Part shown: one piece after another, positions 6,282 to 6,417 of the stretch | Layout of the letters: each line of letters opens with the position of its first letter | How positions within the stretch are numbered: position 1 is the first letter of the stretch | From: Deltaproteobacteria bacterium | GTDB lineage: Bacteria > Myxococcota_A > JAADFL01 | DNA length: 6,417 bases | Direction of reading: 5' to 3' | Assembly: GCA_013152945.1 (NCBI GenBank) | Contig: JAADFL010000063.1 | Location: forward strand, 1 to 6,417 | Position numbers and translations under genes: made by a program | Notes under the pieces: generated by a model | What the model saw: only the letters and a program-made list of their open reading frames with translations | Database searches by the model: none | Told to the model about the DNA's origin: nothing

Positions 6282-6354
6282 AGGGTATGTATTCATGTGA
6301 CAGACCTGAGGCCCGGGTTAGGGGCGTATTTCTTTACAAGTTTGGCTCCGGAGT

Positions 6355-6417
6355 ATGGAGATAGACCAGGTACGATTGAAGGAAGCCTTGATGCGGAATA
6401 AATCGATATATCCGCAG
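6355..6417 (+). CDS. Possible 5' fragment of a plus-strand gene running off the edge
   Basis: An ATG at 6355 opens 21 codons to the window edge (beginning MEIDQVRLKEALMRNKS). A second in-frame ATG at 6391 is better placed, with AAGGA at 6379-6383 and a 7-nt spacer; GGAG before the first ATG is only 1 nt away. I do not recognise the product. It lies where the transposase gene of the suspected insertion sequence would begin. All three minus-strand frames are also open over this stretch, so openness alone proves nothing. Confidence 0.22.
   Translation, partial: MEIDQVRLKEALMRNKSIYPQ

Larger units (their letters stand above)
6231..6417 (+). mobile_element. Possible left end of an IS21-like insertion sequence (partial)
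   Basis: AAATGTCAGT occurs at 6247-6256 and again at 6272-6281, a 25-bp period. A degenerate CATGTGACAG follows at 6294-6303. IS21-family elements start with TGT and carry several short direct repeats inside each end, and TGTGGTAGCC at 6231 would suit such a terminus. The element would run rightwards off the window, with its transposase on the plus strand. No transposase motif is visible in the 187 bases available, so family and exact boundary are guesses. If correct, the insertion sits about 70 bp upstream of the operon's first gene and may have displaced or replaced its promoter. Confidence 0.38.

Noticed and set aside
6162-6300. Sigma-70 and sigma-54 promoters on the minus strand
   Set aside because: CTGACA and TTTAAT elements occur but not at 16-18 bp spacing. 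A GG followed by TG near 6225-6240 does not keep the GG-N10-GC sigma-54 pattern, and no sigma-54 activator domain is encoded in the operon.

Overview
The window looks like a chromosomal segment from a Desulfobacterota-type (deltaproteobacterial, probably sulfate-reducing) anaerobe. This is an inference from gene content: a TauE/SafE-type permease lies beside cytidylate-kinase-like proteins and two-component proteins built from stand-alone receivers, a combination I associate with that group. Base composition is roughly balanced by eye, and no rRNA, tRNA or other taxonomic marker is present.

Layout: about 92% of the window is one minus-strand operon of six genes, read from right to left. Its order is (1) a 505-aa membrane-anchored protein with cytidylate-kinase-like, BON-like and universal-stress-protein-like parts (6161-4644), (2) a TauE/SafE permease (4634-3543), (3) a stand-alone receiver (3523-3122), (4) a membrane histidine kinase (3107-1515), (5) a second, shorter cytidylate-kinase-like/BON-like protein with eroded catalytic motifs (1503-679), and (6) a second stand-alone receiver (670-245). 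All gaps are 19 nt or less. At two junctions the upstream stop codon is embedded in the next gene's Shine-Dalgarno sequence, so tight co-translation is likely. Two annotated-looking long starts (a TTG at 3125 and a GTG at 1512) are less likely than the downstream ATGs at 3107 and 1503, which have well-spaced Shine-Dalgarno sites.

Flanks: positions 1-244, downstream of the operon, hold a cluster of different palindromic elements. Two are terminator-like hairpins on the minus strand and two resemble widespread intergenic repeat families. Positions 6162-6417, upstream of the operon, hold a 10-bp direct repeat at 25-bp spacing. This resembles the multiple terminal repeats of an IS21-like insertion sequence, and a short reading frame runs off the right edge. 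No convincing promoter was found there.

How the genes may work together: the kinase has a periplasmic helical sensor region, and both receivers lack any output domain. No DNA-binding or enzymatic output is encoded in the cluster. The only other proteins available as outputs are the permease and the two kinase-like proteins. A reasonable hypothesis is a membrane-associated signalling module that senses an anion or a stress and controls permease activity through phosphorylated receivers and nucleotide- or ligand-binding kinase-like proteins. The families are recognisable; their assembly into one module is the least described part of the window.
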